DNA of 32,567 nt from JBBQNJ01 sp038329845 (lineage in GTDB: Bacteria > Planctomycetota > Phycisphaerae > Tepidisphaerales > Tepidisphaeraceae): assembly GCA_038329845.1 (NCBI GenBank), contig JBBQNJ010000059.1, positions 1 to 32,567 of the forward strand, written 5' to 3'. A program made the position numbers and the translations under genes. This document shows, one piece after another, positions 14,266-22,022 of this stretch; the first letter of the stretch is position 1; every line of letters begins with the position of its first letter. The notes beneath the pieces were generated by a model that searched no databases, was not told the origin of the DNA, and saw only the letters and a list, made by a program, of their open reading frames with translations.

Positions 14266-15564
14266 TCACCTCAAGACCGCTTTGGCCTCGGTAGCACCGG
14301 GGGCCAGCGTGACTTCGGCCGTCCGCCCGTTCACCGTCAGCTTGTACGTGCCAAAGAACCCGCGAAAACGCACGACTCCCGCTTCATCGGTCGTCGCCTT
14401 GAGGTTGTGGGTCATCCACAGATCTTCCATGAGATGAAGCACGCGTTTGCCGCTGGGTTTGAGGCTCCCGTCCTCGTTGACGATCGTCGCCTCCTCGCCT
14501 TTCCAATGATTCTTGCCATAAAAACCCCAGAGCAAGATCGCCTGGACCTTGGGCTGGCTGAACGCGATCCGGAACAGCGCCTCGAGCTTGGCCGCCTTGG
14601 CCGTCTCGTCCTTTTCGCGACAGGTGATTTCCGTGAAATGGATCGGAAGGTCCAGGGCCGCAACCTTTTCCAGGTTGGCAATAAACGTCTCGGGGGTGAA
14701 TCCCTTGGTTCCCTCGGCGAGAACCATTTTGTGCAGCGCGTGTTCCTGCAGGCCCACGGCCAGAACCGGCGCGCCGTTTTTTTGCAGGCCGCGAACCAGC
14801 GAGACCAGTTTGTCGGCCACCTGGCCATCGGCGGGCACGCCGTATTCGTTGACGAAGAGCAACGCCGCGGGGTCGAGTTCATGGGCCATCTTGAACATGT
14901 CGGGGCGCAGGTCCGCGCCGACATTGCGCTGATAGTAATTCCCATTGAGCATCTCATTGTTGACATCCCAAGAATAGACCCGCCCCTTGAAGTGCTTGAC
15001 GGTCTCGGTCAGATGCTCGATCGCCTCCTCGCGGCGTTGGGCCTCGGGCAGCTTCTTCAGCCACTCCTGAACCATTTTGAACTTGGCCCAGAAAAGACAG
15101 TGGCCGCGCACGGCGATCCCGCGGGCTTTGGCCCAGTCGGCCCAGGCATCGGCCCGCGAGAAATCCACCTTGTCACGCTCCGGCTCGACGCGGGTAAATT
15201 TCAGGTCATTTTCGTTGACGATGATGTTGAAATGCTTCTCGATGAACCCGAGGTATTCGGCACTGCGACTGCCTTTGCCGTCCGCGTCGCCGGTCACCGA
15301 TGGAAACCCGTTGACCGCGGTTCCGAAGAAAAAATGATGGCGGGTCTGATCGACCTCGACCTGCGCGCCCGAGATCGCCCGGCCGCCTTCATCTTCGATC
15401 GTGACAACGAAATCCCCCTTGCGATGCTGTTCGATCCGCTGATTGGCCTGGTCGATCCACGCCGCTCGCGCAGAACCCGTCTTTGCCCCCGAGTCGGCGC
15501 CCAGACATGCCACGCCCCACACGCCGGTCATCGCCCACGCCACAAGCGCCCGGTTTTTCCACAT
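14266..15564 (-). CDS. Glycoside hydrolase family 10 endo-1,4-beta-xylanase, secreted
   Basis: 432 residues with an N-terminal signal peptide. After a short beta-rich N-terminal module (about residues 45-85), a GH10 TIM barrel follows: NENDLKFTRVEPE (a strand-3/4 site motif), RGHCLFW, the acid/base Glu204 in SWDVNNEM and the nucleophile Glu312 in IHFTEITC. These are in the family positions (NE and TE motifs), so the enzyme is expected to cleave xylan-type beta-1,4 bonds outside the cytoplasm. The C-terminus (VVRFRGFFGTYKLTVNGRT) resembles a small add-on beta domain. It follows the prepilin-like gene on the same strand with a 52-nt gap, so the two likely share a transcript. The nearby sugar importer could take up products. 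Confidence 0.9.
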   Translation of the reverse strand: MWKNRALVAWAMTGVWGVACLGADSGAKTGSARAAWIDQANQRIEQHRKGDFVVTIEDEGGRAISGAQVEVDQTRHHFFFGTAVNGFPSVTGDADGKGSRSAEYLGFIEKHFNIIVNENDLKFTRVEPERDKVDFSRADAWADWAKARGIAVRGHCLFWAKFKMVQEWLKKLPEAQRREEAIEHLTETVKHFKGRVYSWDVNNEMLNGNYYQRNVGADLRPDMFKMAHELDPAALLFVNEYGVPADGQVADKLVSLVRGLQKNGAPVLAVGLQEHALHKMVLAEGTKGFTPETFIANLEKVAALDLPIHFTEITCREKDETAKAAKLEALFRIAFSQPKVQAILLWGFYGKNHWKGEEATIVNEDGSLKPSGKRVLHLMEDLWMTHNLKATTDEAGVVRFRGFFGTYKLTVNGRTAEVTLAPGATEAKAVLR

Positions 15565-15616
15565 GACGAGCCACTATCCAAGAATCACAGGCCCTGTCAA
15601 TCGTTCTCCCCCACGA

Positions 15617-16603
15617 TTAGTACCAGGTCCAGGAACACGGATTCTTATGCATGTAGTTGCCCCAGAACACGCCGTTCTTCTTGTCGGGCCACTGCAAATA
15701 GGCCACATGTCCGTCGAGGTAGAGGATGTTGCAGCCGTTGTTGTGACGGCGGGTGATCCAGAACCCGTTCTTGTAGGCCCCGCCGTCGGCGTTGATCACG
15801 GAAGTCGTCGCCGAGGTCGGAAACGCGTCGATCTCGCCGGTCCAGCGCGCCACATTGGCCGAATTCGTGCTATCCCAATATCCTCCGCCGGCATCCATGA
15901 ACAGGATCGCCTCGGTGGGACTGCGCACATGGCGATGATACTTCGGCGGATACCCGGTCATATTGTTGCCCGTGTACGGATTTTTCAAAGCCGTCTTGGC
16001 GTTGATCGGATTGTTGTTCATCGGATCCCACGGCCAGTAGTTCGGAAGCCCTTTGGCAATCGGGGCATAATCGGCATAACCGCCCGCGTTGGGCTGTTCG
16101 GGATCAATCGCCGACGGGCAATGCAGCGGGGAACGATCGCGGAATTTCGTCAATATCGAGCTGGGATACCAGGTCTGAAACGTTCCGGTGTTGCTGATCT
16201 TCCGCGCCGCCGCGGCACTCGGCTGATAGAGGTTCAGATACCCCCCGTCTTCCTCGGCTTCCTTACGAAACGCGGTGTTCAGTTCCATCATGATAAAGTC
16301 CTGCCATCCCCAGAACGGGGCGTCGATGCCCGCGGTGGCGCTGACCTTCTCCGGTCCCATGGGCACGCCGCCGAGCGGCGGACTTTTGTCGTTATGGTTC
16401 TGAAGGAACAGGACGAACCCCATGTGAATCTGTCTCAGGTTGGCGGCACACTGCACGGTCTGGGCCGCGGCCCGGGCTTTATTCAGCGCCGGAAGCAGCA
16501 TGGCGACCAGAACCGCGATCACGCCGATCACGACAAGCAGTTCCACAAGCGTAAAACCGCGGCGGCGAACGGCGGAACTGGGGGTGAGTCGAAAAGCGGT
16601 CAT
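15617..16603 (-). CDS. Prepilin-like secreted protein of the DUF1559 group
   Basis: 328 residues. The start was set at the ATG preceded by CAGGAG on the minus strand with good spacing; a TTG 5 codons earlier is less likely. The N-terminus has a type IV prepilin signal, RRRG-FTLVELLVVIGVIAVL, cut after Gly16, which the PilD-type peptidase uses. The C-terminal third ends with HNNGCNILYLDG, the H-X9-DG motif. The combination is characteristic of DUF1559 proteins greatly expanded in planctomycetes, whose function is unknown. The central region is Trp/Tyr/Asn-rich and extracellular-looking. The 52-nt gap to the xylanase suggests co-expression; whether the pseudopilin has a role in secretion or binding is not known. 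Confidence 0.9.
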   Translation of the reverse strand: MTAFRLTPSSAVRRRGFTLVELLVVIGVIAVLVAMLLPALNKARAAAQTVQCAANLRQIHMGFVLFLQNHNDKSPPLGGVPMGPEKVSATAGIDAPFWGWQDFIMMELNTAFRKEAEEDGGYLNLYQPSAAAARKISNTGTFQTWYPSSILTKFRDRSPLHCPSAIDPEQPNAGGYADYAPIAKGLPNYWPWDPMNNNPINAKTALKNPYTGNNMTGYPPKYHRHVRSPTEAILFMDAGGGYWDSTNSANVARWTGEIDAFPTSATTSVINADGGAYKNGFWITRRHNNGCNILYLDGHVAYLQWPDKKNGVFWGNYMHKNPCSWTWY

Positions 16604-16649
16604 CGCAACTCCTGGCAAGAGAAGACGGGGGATCAGATGGACTCAATAT

Positions 16650-16655
16650 ATTATA
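16650..16655 (-). promoter_or_regulatory. Putative -10 box for the prepilin-xylanase unit
   Basis: Reading the minus strand, TATAAT matches the sigma-70 -10 consensus exactly, in a locally AT-rich patch. It sits about 47 nt upstream of the prepilin start codon. The best -35 match, TTCGTC at 18-nt spacing, is weak, so this is only a moderate call. Confidence 0.45.
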
Positions 16656-16775
16656 GGCAAACCCCCCTCGCAAGACGAATTGATAATTATTTACCTCATG
16701 GCCACACGGGCAACGCTCGCCCTGCTGCACACCGGTCGGTGAATGAGCCGATAACCTGTTGGGGCGGTTTTCTAG

Positions 16776-16805
16776 TTGCTGTATCCGCTGGACATCGGCT
16801 ACACT
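16776..16805 (+). promoter_or_regulatory. Weak candidate promoter of the MamK-like module
   Basis: TTGCTG (16776-16781) and TACACT (16800-16805) are separated by 18 nt, resembling -35 and -10 elements. It is the best + strand match found in the 352-nt divergent gap 16604-16955, about 150 nt before the start codon at 16956. Confidence 0.3.
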
Positions 16806-16955
16806 AGAGCGCTAACGTTGCTCCCCCAACCCCGGGGCGTGGGACGAATTTCGCCGCTCGTCCCCAAGGCGGACCGAGGATCGGTCGATCTTCCACTACA
16901 CCGATGCACCGCTGAAGTCCCGACTACCGCTGAAGCCCGGCAGGAATAATCAATC

Positions 16956-17897
16956 GTGCGTTATCGCTTCCGAGGATTCCGTAAAGACACCGGCTCGCCC
17001 GTCGAAGGGCATGTCGAGGCCGCACGCGAAGAGGATGCCTTCGAGGCCCTTGGCGACTACGGCATCATCACCGAAACGCTCGCGCCCGACCCTAAGAGCC
17101 TGAACCTGGGCTCCGAGGCGCCGCAAAGCCCGGAATTCCATAATGCCCTGGATTCGGCCCTCGACTCCAGCAGCATGCAGGTGCCGTTCGACAATCTCAC
17201 CGAACGGTATCGCGGCAAGAACGTCTGGGTGATCGACCGCGATAAGATTCGTCGTCGCGTGGCCGAGGTGGTGGATGCGGCGCTGGCGGTGAGCATGCAG
17301 CGGGCCGAAGGTGCCGCCAAGGCCCGCGAGCGGGTGGCCGTCGCCATTCACGGGCTGTTCGCCGACAATCGTAACATCGCCAGCGAGATGACCCCCGAGC
17401 AGGCCGCCGCCAGGCGGGCCGAACTGCAACAGGGTGAGCTGCCGCAGGCGGCGGAGCTGACCGAGGCGCCCACGCAGGCCGTCGCCCAGGCCGTCAGCCA
17501 GGCGACGATGACGGCGTTGGATCAGCAGATCGGTCGGCTCACTGGGGTGATCAAACAGGCCGAAGGGGCCATGGCGGCGCTGGTCGCCGCGGCTCGTCGA
17601 GGGGGCGGGGGCGGCGGCGGTGGCGGCGGGGCTTTGCCGCGACGCTTTGTCTCCATGGGCGAGACACGCCATGAAGTTCAGAACGACGTACTTCTGGAAA
17701 TTTTCAAGCACAACATGGATTTGCAGCGCGGCGTGAGTATCCCGGGTGCCGAGGCGATGGACCAGGCCGCCGATGCGCTCTCCGCGGTGCCGGCGTCGGA
17801 ATCGGCGTCTCGACCGGCCATCGCCATGGACGATTCATCGTCCGCGGGCGAAGACGCTTCGGCTTCGAATGAACCGGCGACGGATTCTCATGCGTAA
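16956..17897 (+). CDS. Uncharacterised protein with GspF/PilC-N-like start and poly-Gly linker
   Basis: 313 residues from GTG, preceded by CAGGAA at usual spacing. The N-terminal 45 residues, RYRFRGFRKDTGSPVEGHVE then AAREEDAFEALGDYGIITETL, resemble the N-terminal domain of the GspF/PilC pilus-assembly platform protein, but no membrane helices follow, so it is not a platform protein. The middle (about 90-210) is helical and Ala/Gln/Glu-rich. Residues 216-225 are ten consecutive glycines, encoded at 17601-17630. The C-terminal part is rich in Ala, Ser, Asp and Glu. It precedes the MamK-like actin by 284 nt on the same strand, with no terminator seen between them. A structural or adaptor role for the filament is inference. 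No family could be named. Confidence 0.75.
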   Translation: MRYRFRGFRKDTGSPVEGHVEAAREEDAFEALGDYGIITETLAPDPKSLNLGSEAPQSPEFHNALDSALDSSSMQVPFDNLTERYRGKNVWVIDRDKIRRRVAEVVDAALAVSMQRAEGAAKARERVAVAIHGLFADNRNIASEMTPEQAAARRAELQQGELPQAAELTEAPTQAVAQAVSQATMTALDQQIGRLTGVIKQAEGAMAALVAAARRGGGGGGGGGGALPRRFVSMGETRHEVQNDVLLEIFKHNMDLQRGVSIPGAEAMDQAADALSAVPASESASRPAIAMDDSSSAGEDASASNEPATDSHA

Positions 17898-18149
17898 GCG
17901 ATTCGCTGATGCCTCGTCCGATTGCCGATATAGACCCCAAGGGTCGGCTGGTCTACATTGCTTGCAGCGGCTACAATCGCCGATCCCCGCCGCTCGGCGC
18001 CGATGCGCCGTCGCGGAACGACCTCCAGCCCGGACCCGGCGCGCCCCCGGACGATGGATTAACCCTGACCTCGTGCATCGAGTTCGCCCGTGTTCGGATC
18101 GCCGGCGTCCTCGGCCAATAACAACAGCCCCCGAATCATCCGATTTTTT

Positions 18150-18171
18150 ACAGGAGTCCTGTTTACAGGAG
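18150..18171 (+). promoter_or_regulatory. Double ribosome-site palindrome before the MamK-like gene
   Basis: ACAGGA-G-TCCTGT (18150-18162) is a near-perfect palindrome, followed by a second ACAGGAG (18165-18171) ending 10 nt before the ATG at 18182. The second copy is the probable ribosome site; the first could pair with it or with TCCTGT. The rest of the 17898-18181 gap contains a TACAAT at 17972 but no clear promoter. Confidence 0.5.
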
Positions 18172-18181
18172 CCACGCAACC

Positions 18182-19297
18182 ATGAGTGAAGCCAAAGCCA
18201 AGTCGGCCGGACGACCCATCCTCTCCCAGAGCGACGAAGACACCGGAATGGTGGAAAACGCCCTGCTGCTGGGGATCGACCTGGGAACCAGCCGCAGTTC
18301 CATCGTTTCCATGACCGGAGCCCGCAAGACCGTCGAAAGCTACGTCGGCTGGCCCAAGGACGCCGTCAGTCGCAAGTTCCTCAAGGCCGACATTGTGTTC
18401 GGCAAGGCCGCCCTCGATAACCGCCTGGCGTTGAACCTCTATCGCCCGCTCGAACACGGGGTAATCAAGGGTTCCAACGACAACAGCGGCGGCGCCTCGG
18501 GCGATGCGGCCGAACACGACAAGAACCTCGAAGCGGCCAAGCAGCTCGTCAAGCACCTGGTCGACCTGGTCCGCCCGGAGCGCGACCAGATGCTCTACGG
18601 CGTGATTGGCGTGCCGAGCCTCGCCTCGGCCCAGAATAAGCAAGCGATCATCGCCGCCTGCCGCGAAGTGCTGGACTCGGTGATGATCGTCTCCGAGCCG
18701 TTCACCGTCGCCTATGGCCTGGAGCGGATGAGCGACATCCTGGTCATCGACATCGGTGCCGGAACCACTGACTTGTGCCGAATGCACGGCACCGTTCCCA
18801 CTGAGGAGGACGAGATCGGCCTGCCTATCGCCGGCGACGCCATCGACGTGAAGCTGCTGGAACTGATCAAGGAAAAGTACCCTACTGCCCAGATCACCCA
18901 GAACATGTGCAAGCACTTCAAGGAGCTGTACGGGTATGTCTCGGACTCCAAGGACAAGATCGAGGTGACCATCCCTGTGGACGGCAAGCCCACGCCGCAC
19001 GACATCACCGCCGAGATGCGTCTGGCCTGCGAAATCCTTATCGAGCCGATCCTCAAGTCGATCCATGGGCTGATCTCGAGCTTTAACCCCGAGTTCCAGG
19101 ACCGCATCCGCAACAACATCATCCTGTCGGGCGGCGGCGGACAGATCGACGGACTGAACAAGCGGATCGAAGACGGACTCCAGCAATGGGGCGGCGGCCA
19201 GGTCACCGTCGTCGAGGAACCGCTCTATGCCGGCGCCAACGGCGCCTTGCAACTGGCATTGGACATGCCGGCCGAGTACTGGCAGCAGTTGCGGTAA
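18182..19297 (+). CDS. MamK-like bacterial actin
   Basis: 371 residues, full length for a bacterial actin. All nucleotide-binding blocks are present: phosphate-1 GIDLGTSRSS (31-40), phosphate-2 VIDIGAGTTDLC (188-199) and adenosine LSGGGGQIDGL (315-325). Specific resemblance to MamK, recalled rather than computed, includes VGWPKD (55-60), VIGVPSLASAQNK (141-153), IVSEPFTVAYGLE (169-181), HGTVPTEEDEI (202-212) and the C-terminal PAEYWQQL. MamK filaments align magnetosomes in magnetotactic bacteria; related actins may have other roles. Residues 97-112 form a short Gly/Ser/Asp insertion. No other magnetosome (mam) gene is recognised in the window. A strong terminator ends the transcript at 19363. 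MreB, FtsA and ParM are less good fits. Filament formation is likely; cellular job unknown. Confidence 0.85.
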   Translation: MSEAKAKSAGRPILSQSDEDTGMVENALLLGIDLGTSRSSIVSMTGARKTVESYVGWPKDAVSRKFLKADIVFGKAALDNRLALNLYRPLEHGVIKGSNDNSGGASGDAAEHDKNLEAAKQLVKHLVDLVRPERDQMLYGVIGVPSLASAQNKQAIIAACREVLDSVMIVSEPFTVAYGLERMSDILVIDIGAGTTDLCRMHGTVPTEEDEIGLPIAGDAIDVKLLELIKEKYPTAQITQNMCKHFKELYGYVSDSKDKIEVTIPVDGKPTPHDITAEMRLACEILIEPILKSIHGLISSFNPEFQDRIRNNIILSGGGGQIDGLNKRIEDGLQQWGGGQVTVVEEPLYAGANGALQLALDMPAEYWQQLR

Positions 19298-19326
19298 TCG
19301 AACCAGTCAACAGTGATTTTTGTGTT

Positions 19327-19363
19327 CCGGCCCGCGACCCCCCCCGTCGCGGGCCGGTTTTTT
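19327..19363 (+). terminator. Strong intrinsic terminator after the MamK-like gene
   Basis: CCGGCCCGCGAC (19327-19338) and GTCGCGGGCCGG (19346-19357) form a perfect 12-bp stem around a loop of seven C, followed directly by TTTTTT. It lies 29 nt after the MamK-like stop codon. Confidence 0.95.
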
Positions 19364-19579
19364 CGTTGTCAATTCGTTCGACTTCGCTGCGATTGGCGTG
19401 CCACGGTCACAAAACTCGACCCCGTCGCCCAGGTGAGATTGGCGTGCAAATCGGCTATAGGAGCGATGACTCGATCGTTCGGCACATCGCTTGCATCCTG
19501 CCTGTCCAGCCCCTCCTCGTGCGACCGGGCCGCGACGAATAGACCGCATAATGAAATAACTTGCCCTGAGGCGACAGAT

Positions 19580-20350
19580 ATGACCATGACCAACCCCTCC
19601 GAAGCCCTTCAATCACAATCCTCTTTCAACCGGCCCGCCAAGCCTGATCGGCTGAACACGCGAACCTGTTGCGCCGGGGCCAACATCGGAACCCCCGAGC
19701 GGATCGTGTCGGGGTTGGCCGGTGCTGCACTGACGGCATGGGGCCTGAATCGCCGAGGCGCTGATGGCTGGCTATTGGCCGGAGTCGGCGGGCTGATCCT
19801 CTTTCGAAGCGCCACCGGGTTCTGCTCGCTCTACAAGATGCTGGGCATCGATACAGCGCACCAGGGAGACGCTCGACCTGTGGACTATTTCGAAAAGGGA
19901 GTTCACGTAGAGAAGAGCGTGCGGATTCAGAAGTCTGCCGCCGAGCTGTTCAACTTCTGGCGCAACTTGGCCAATTTGCCGCGATTCATGCATCACCTGA
20001 ATGAGGTGCGCGAAATCGGCGACGGCCGTTCGCACTGGGTGGCGCGTGGGCCGGGCGGTTATCGCATGGAGTGGGACGCGAAGATACTCAATCAGCAGGC
20101 CAACGAGTTGATCGCGTGGCGATCGCTCGAAGGAGCCGACTTGGACAGCGCCGGGTCCGTCCGATTCCGCGAACTGGGCGACTCTGGCGGGACGCAAGTG
20201 ACGCTCAGCCTCGAATATATCCCCCCAGCCGGTCGAGTGGGGTCCGCCATCGCCAAATTACTAGGCCGCCACCCGGAACGGGAGATCGAACAGGACCTGC
20301 GCCGATTCAAGCAGTTGATGGAGACCAGGAGCATGGCACGCATGCCCTGA
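19580..20350 (+). CDS. DUF2892 + SRPBCC (polyketide cyclase/dehydrase-like) fusion protein
   Basis: 256 residues from MTMTNPSEAL. Residues about 35-85 form a DUF2892-like module: ERIVSGLAGAALTAWGL, a second hydrophobic segment GWLLAGVGGLILF, and the adjacent GFCSLYKMLG, as in YgaP-type inner membrane proteins. Residues about 105-250 fit a SRPBCC/START-like ligand-binding domain: VEKSVRIQKSAAELFNFWRN, LPRFMHHLNEVREIGDG, then IAWRSLEGADLDSAGSVRF. The combination of a membrane hairpin and SRPBCC domain is widespread but of unknown function; lipid or hydrophobic ligand binding is inference. The start follows GAGGCGACAG. The preceding gap 19364-19579 holds only a short duplicated GATTGGCGTGC. Confidence 0.85.
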   Translation: MTMTNPSEALQSQSSFNRPAKPDRLNTRTCCAGANIGTPERIVSGLAGAALTAWGLNRRGADGWLLAGVGGLILFRSATGFCSLYKMLGIDTAHQGDARPVDYFEKGVHVEKSVRIQKSAAELFNFWRNLANLPRFMHHLNEVREIGDGRSHWVARGPGGYRMEWDAKILNQQANELIAWRSLEGADLDSAGSVRFRELGDSGGTQVTLSLEYIPPAGRVGSAIAKLLGRHPEREIEQDLRRFKQLMETRSMARMP

Positions 20351-20430
20351 TCAGCGGTCCTTGGCAACGATGCCGACATGCTGCGCTGATGTCTGGATTG
20401 CGCCGACGCCCTGATCAGCGGTCTTTGACA
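20344..20430. repeat. Short direct repeat GCCCTGATCAGCGGTC
   Basis: A unit of about 23 nt starting GCCCTGATCAGCGGTC occurs at 20344-20366 and 20408-20430, with a few mismatches. The first copy overlaps the stop of the SRPBCC gene (last codons and TGA); the second ends just before the end of the convergent metallophosphoesterase. Confidence 0.7.
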
Positions 20431-20443
20431 ATCGTTCCGTTCG

Positions 20444-20956
20444 TCACGCGATGACGATCTCACGGCGCTCGCCGGTGTCGAGGTCCAGGCTCGCAATGGT
20501 TTTGACGCGGGCGCGATGCAGCGCGCCGGGGTTGATGATGCGAGTGCGGCCGACGGTGCGATCCTCGGGGACGTGGGTGTGGCCGCAAAAGAGATAGTCG
20601 TAGTCGCCGCTGCTGATCAGCCGGCGCATCAACCCGCCATCATCGCCGTGAAGAACGGCGATCCGAGCTGAATCCAGTTGCACATCGGCCAGCGGATGGC
20701 GAATCCGCACGCCGATCGATTCGGCATAGCGCCCCAGTGCCGCGCGGTCCCAGTCGGTATTGCCCCAGACCGCCACGCCGTCGAGTCCCGCCAGGACATT
20801 GATCGCGCCTTGACCCCCGATATCGCCGCAATGGATGAAGTAGGTGGCTCCGGCATTGCGCAAGGCATCGATCCCCGCCCGCAGCGCTTCGACCCGATCA
20901 TGACTGTCGCTGACGATCCCCAGAATCACTCCCACCACCCTATCCATACGCTTCAT
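20444..20956 (-). CDS. YfcE/MJ0936-type metallophosphoesterase
   Basis: About 170 residues. All calcineurin-like metal-binding blocks of small bacterial phosphodiesterases are seen: GIVSDSHD (D-x-H), HCGDIGG (GD), GNTDWDR (GNxD), LHGDD and GHTHVPED (GHTH), followed by IINPGAL. The family includes YfcE and MJ0936, which hydrolyse model phosphodiesters; physiological substrates are unknown. The start is uncertain: ATG at 20956 or 20947, GTG upstream at 20968, or a closer GTG; none has a clear ribosome site. The protein is cytosolic. It is divergently arranged to the second metallophosphoesterase gene across a 102-nt gap containing an inverted repeat. Confidence 0.85.
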   Translation of the reverse strand: MKRMDRVVGVILGIVSDSHDRVEALRAGIDALRNAGATYFIHCGDIGGQGAINVLAGLDGVAVWGNTDWDRAALGRYAESIGVRIRHPLADVQLDSARIAVLHGDDGGLMRRLISSGDYDYLFCGHTHVPEDRTVGRTRIINPGALHRARVKTIASLDLDTGERREIVIA

Positions 20957-21004
20957 CGCCGACAACACGGGAGGAAAAATTCAGATCTGTTTCCTGGCCA
21001 GGAG

Positions 21005-21020
21005 TAATCGAACGATTACC
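21005..21020. promoter_or_regulatory. Inverted repeat between divergent metallophosphoesterase genes
   Basis: GTAATCG-AA-CGATTAC is a perfect 7-bp inverted repeat with a 2-nt centre, placed 39 nt before the ATG at 21059 and about 50 nt before the divergent gene. The location fits an operator for a dimeric regulator; no flanking promoter is clear. Confidence 0.4.
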
Positions 21021-21058
21021 GGTCGAAGTTCACCGCCCGGTCGGCTACAGTTGCGTTC

Positions 21059-21880
21059 ATGGTGCCGATCTCACGACGACAACTGCTGCGTGCCTCGGCG
21101 GGGGCGTGCCTGGCGGGGAGACTTTGGCCGGGGACGCTCTGGGCCGATCAAACCAGCGCCGCCGCCGGCGAGGCGGATTTTTCCTTCGTTGTCCTCAACG
21201 ATCTGCACTACTTCGATGCCCGGGGAGACGACTTTTTCGCCCGCCTGGCGCAACAGATTCGCGGCACGGACCCTCGCCCCGAACGGATCCTGATCGCCGG
21301 CGACCTGACGGAGAACGCCACGCCGGAGCAGTTCGATGCGATCCGGACCTTCACAAAAAGTTTGGACATCGCGGCCCATGTGGTGATCGGCAACCACGAC
21401 CACTCCGCCGCCGCGGGCGCCGCCGCGTTTTCGCAGGCGTTTGCCCAGAGCATCAATTACCATTTCGAGCATCGCGGCTGGCAATTCATCGGGCTGGATA
21501 CTTGCCAGTCCACCCGCGGCGGGGGCACGCGGATTCAGCCGCATACCATGGACTATGCCGCCGACCTTGCCGGAAAGCTGGACCGCGCTCGCCCCGCCGT
21601 GATCTTCACCCATTTCCCGCTGGGTTTCATGACCCCCAATCGGCCCGCCAACGCCGATGAACTGCTCGGGTTGTTCAAGAACCACAATCTCAAACACATC
21701 TTCTGCGGCCATTTTCACGCCTTCACCGAGCGCAAGTTCGGCGATTGCCCGGTCACCACGGATCGCTGTTGCTCGTTCCATCGCAAGAATCACACCAACG
21801 ATCCGCGCAAGGGATACTTCCTCTGCCGCGTTCGCTCCGGCGACCTGGACCGGAAATTCATCGACTTCAAACCCGATTGA
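21059..21880 (+). CDS. Exported calcineurin-like metallophosphatase
   Basis: 273 residues with a twin-arginine-type signal (ISRRQLLRASAG) and Ala-rich stretch, indicating export, probably folded through the Tat pathway. Metal-binding motifs are VLNDLHYFD (D-x-H), IAGDLTEN (GD), VIGNHDHS (GNHD), FTHFPLG and CGHFHAFT (GHxH). Family members hydrolyse phosphate esters or cyclic nucleotides. The middle region IQPHTMDYAADLAGKLDRARP and the final RKFIDFKPD show ordinary ends. The gene is divergent from a second phosphoesterase gene (20444-20956). The physiological substrate cannot be deduced. A gap of 142 nt separates it from metF. Confidence 0.85.
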   Translation: MVPISRRQLLRASAGACLAGRLWPGTLWADQTSAAAGEADFSFVVLNDLHYFDARGDDFFARLAQQIRGTDPRPERILIAGDLTENATPEQFDAIRTFTKSLDIAAHVVIGNHDHSAAAGAAAFSQAFAQSINYHFEHRGWQFIGLDTCQSTRGGGTRIQPHTMDYAADLAGKLDRARPAVIFTHFPLGFMTPNRPANADELLGLFKNHNLKHIFCGHFHAFTERKFGDCPVTTDRCCSFHRKNHTNDPRKGYFLCRVRSGDLDRKFIDFKPD

Positions 21881-21912
21881 CACCGCCACGAAATGGCGAT
21901 GAAAACATCGCG

Positions 21913-21972
21913 GTCCGCCGAGCGCTCGTCGCCGTGGCGGACGCCCGACGCCCGCGACGCCCGGGGGCGTCG
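21913..21972 (+). promoter_or_regulatory. Two hairpins in the metF leader
   Basis: GTCCGCC (21913-21919) pairs with GGCGGAC (21936-21942), and CGACGCCC (21955-21962) with GGGCGTCG (21965-21972) around a 2-nt centre. They sit 50-110 nt before the metF ATG. The arrangement does not match the SAM or SAH riboswitch consensus from memory, and no T-run follows. Confidence 0.35.
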
Positions 21973-22022
21973 CTCGACACGATTGGCGGTTCATCCTACG
22001 ATCCGGATACAGGGATTCAGTC

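Noticed and set aside
14407..15756. A 449-residue plus-strand frame opposite the xylanase and prepilin genes
   Set aside because: It lies antisense to two well-supported genes and has no domain or signal.
17909..18121. A 70-residue frame in the gap before the MamK-like gene
   Set aside because: No ribosome site, no recognised motif, and composition fits high-GC non-coding DNA. It could be a small gene but cannot be supported.
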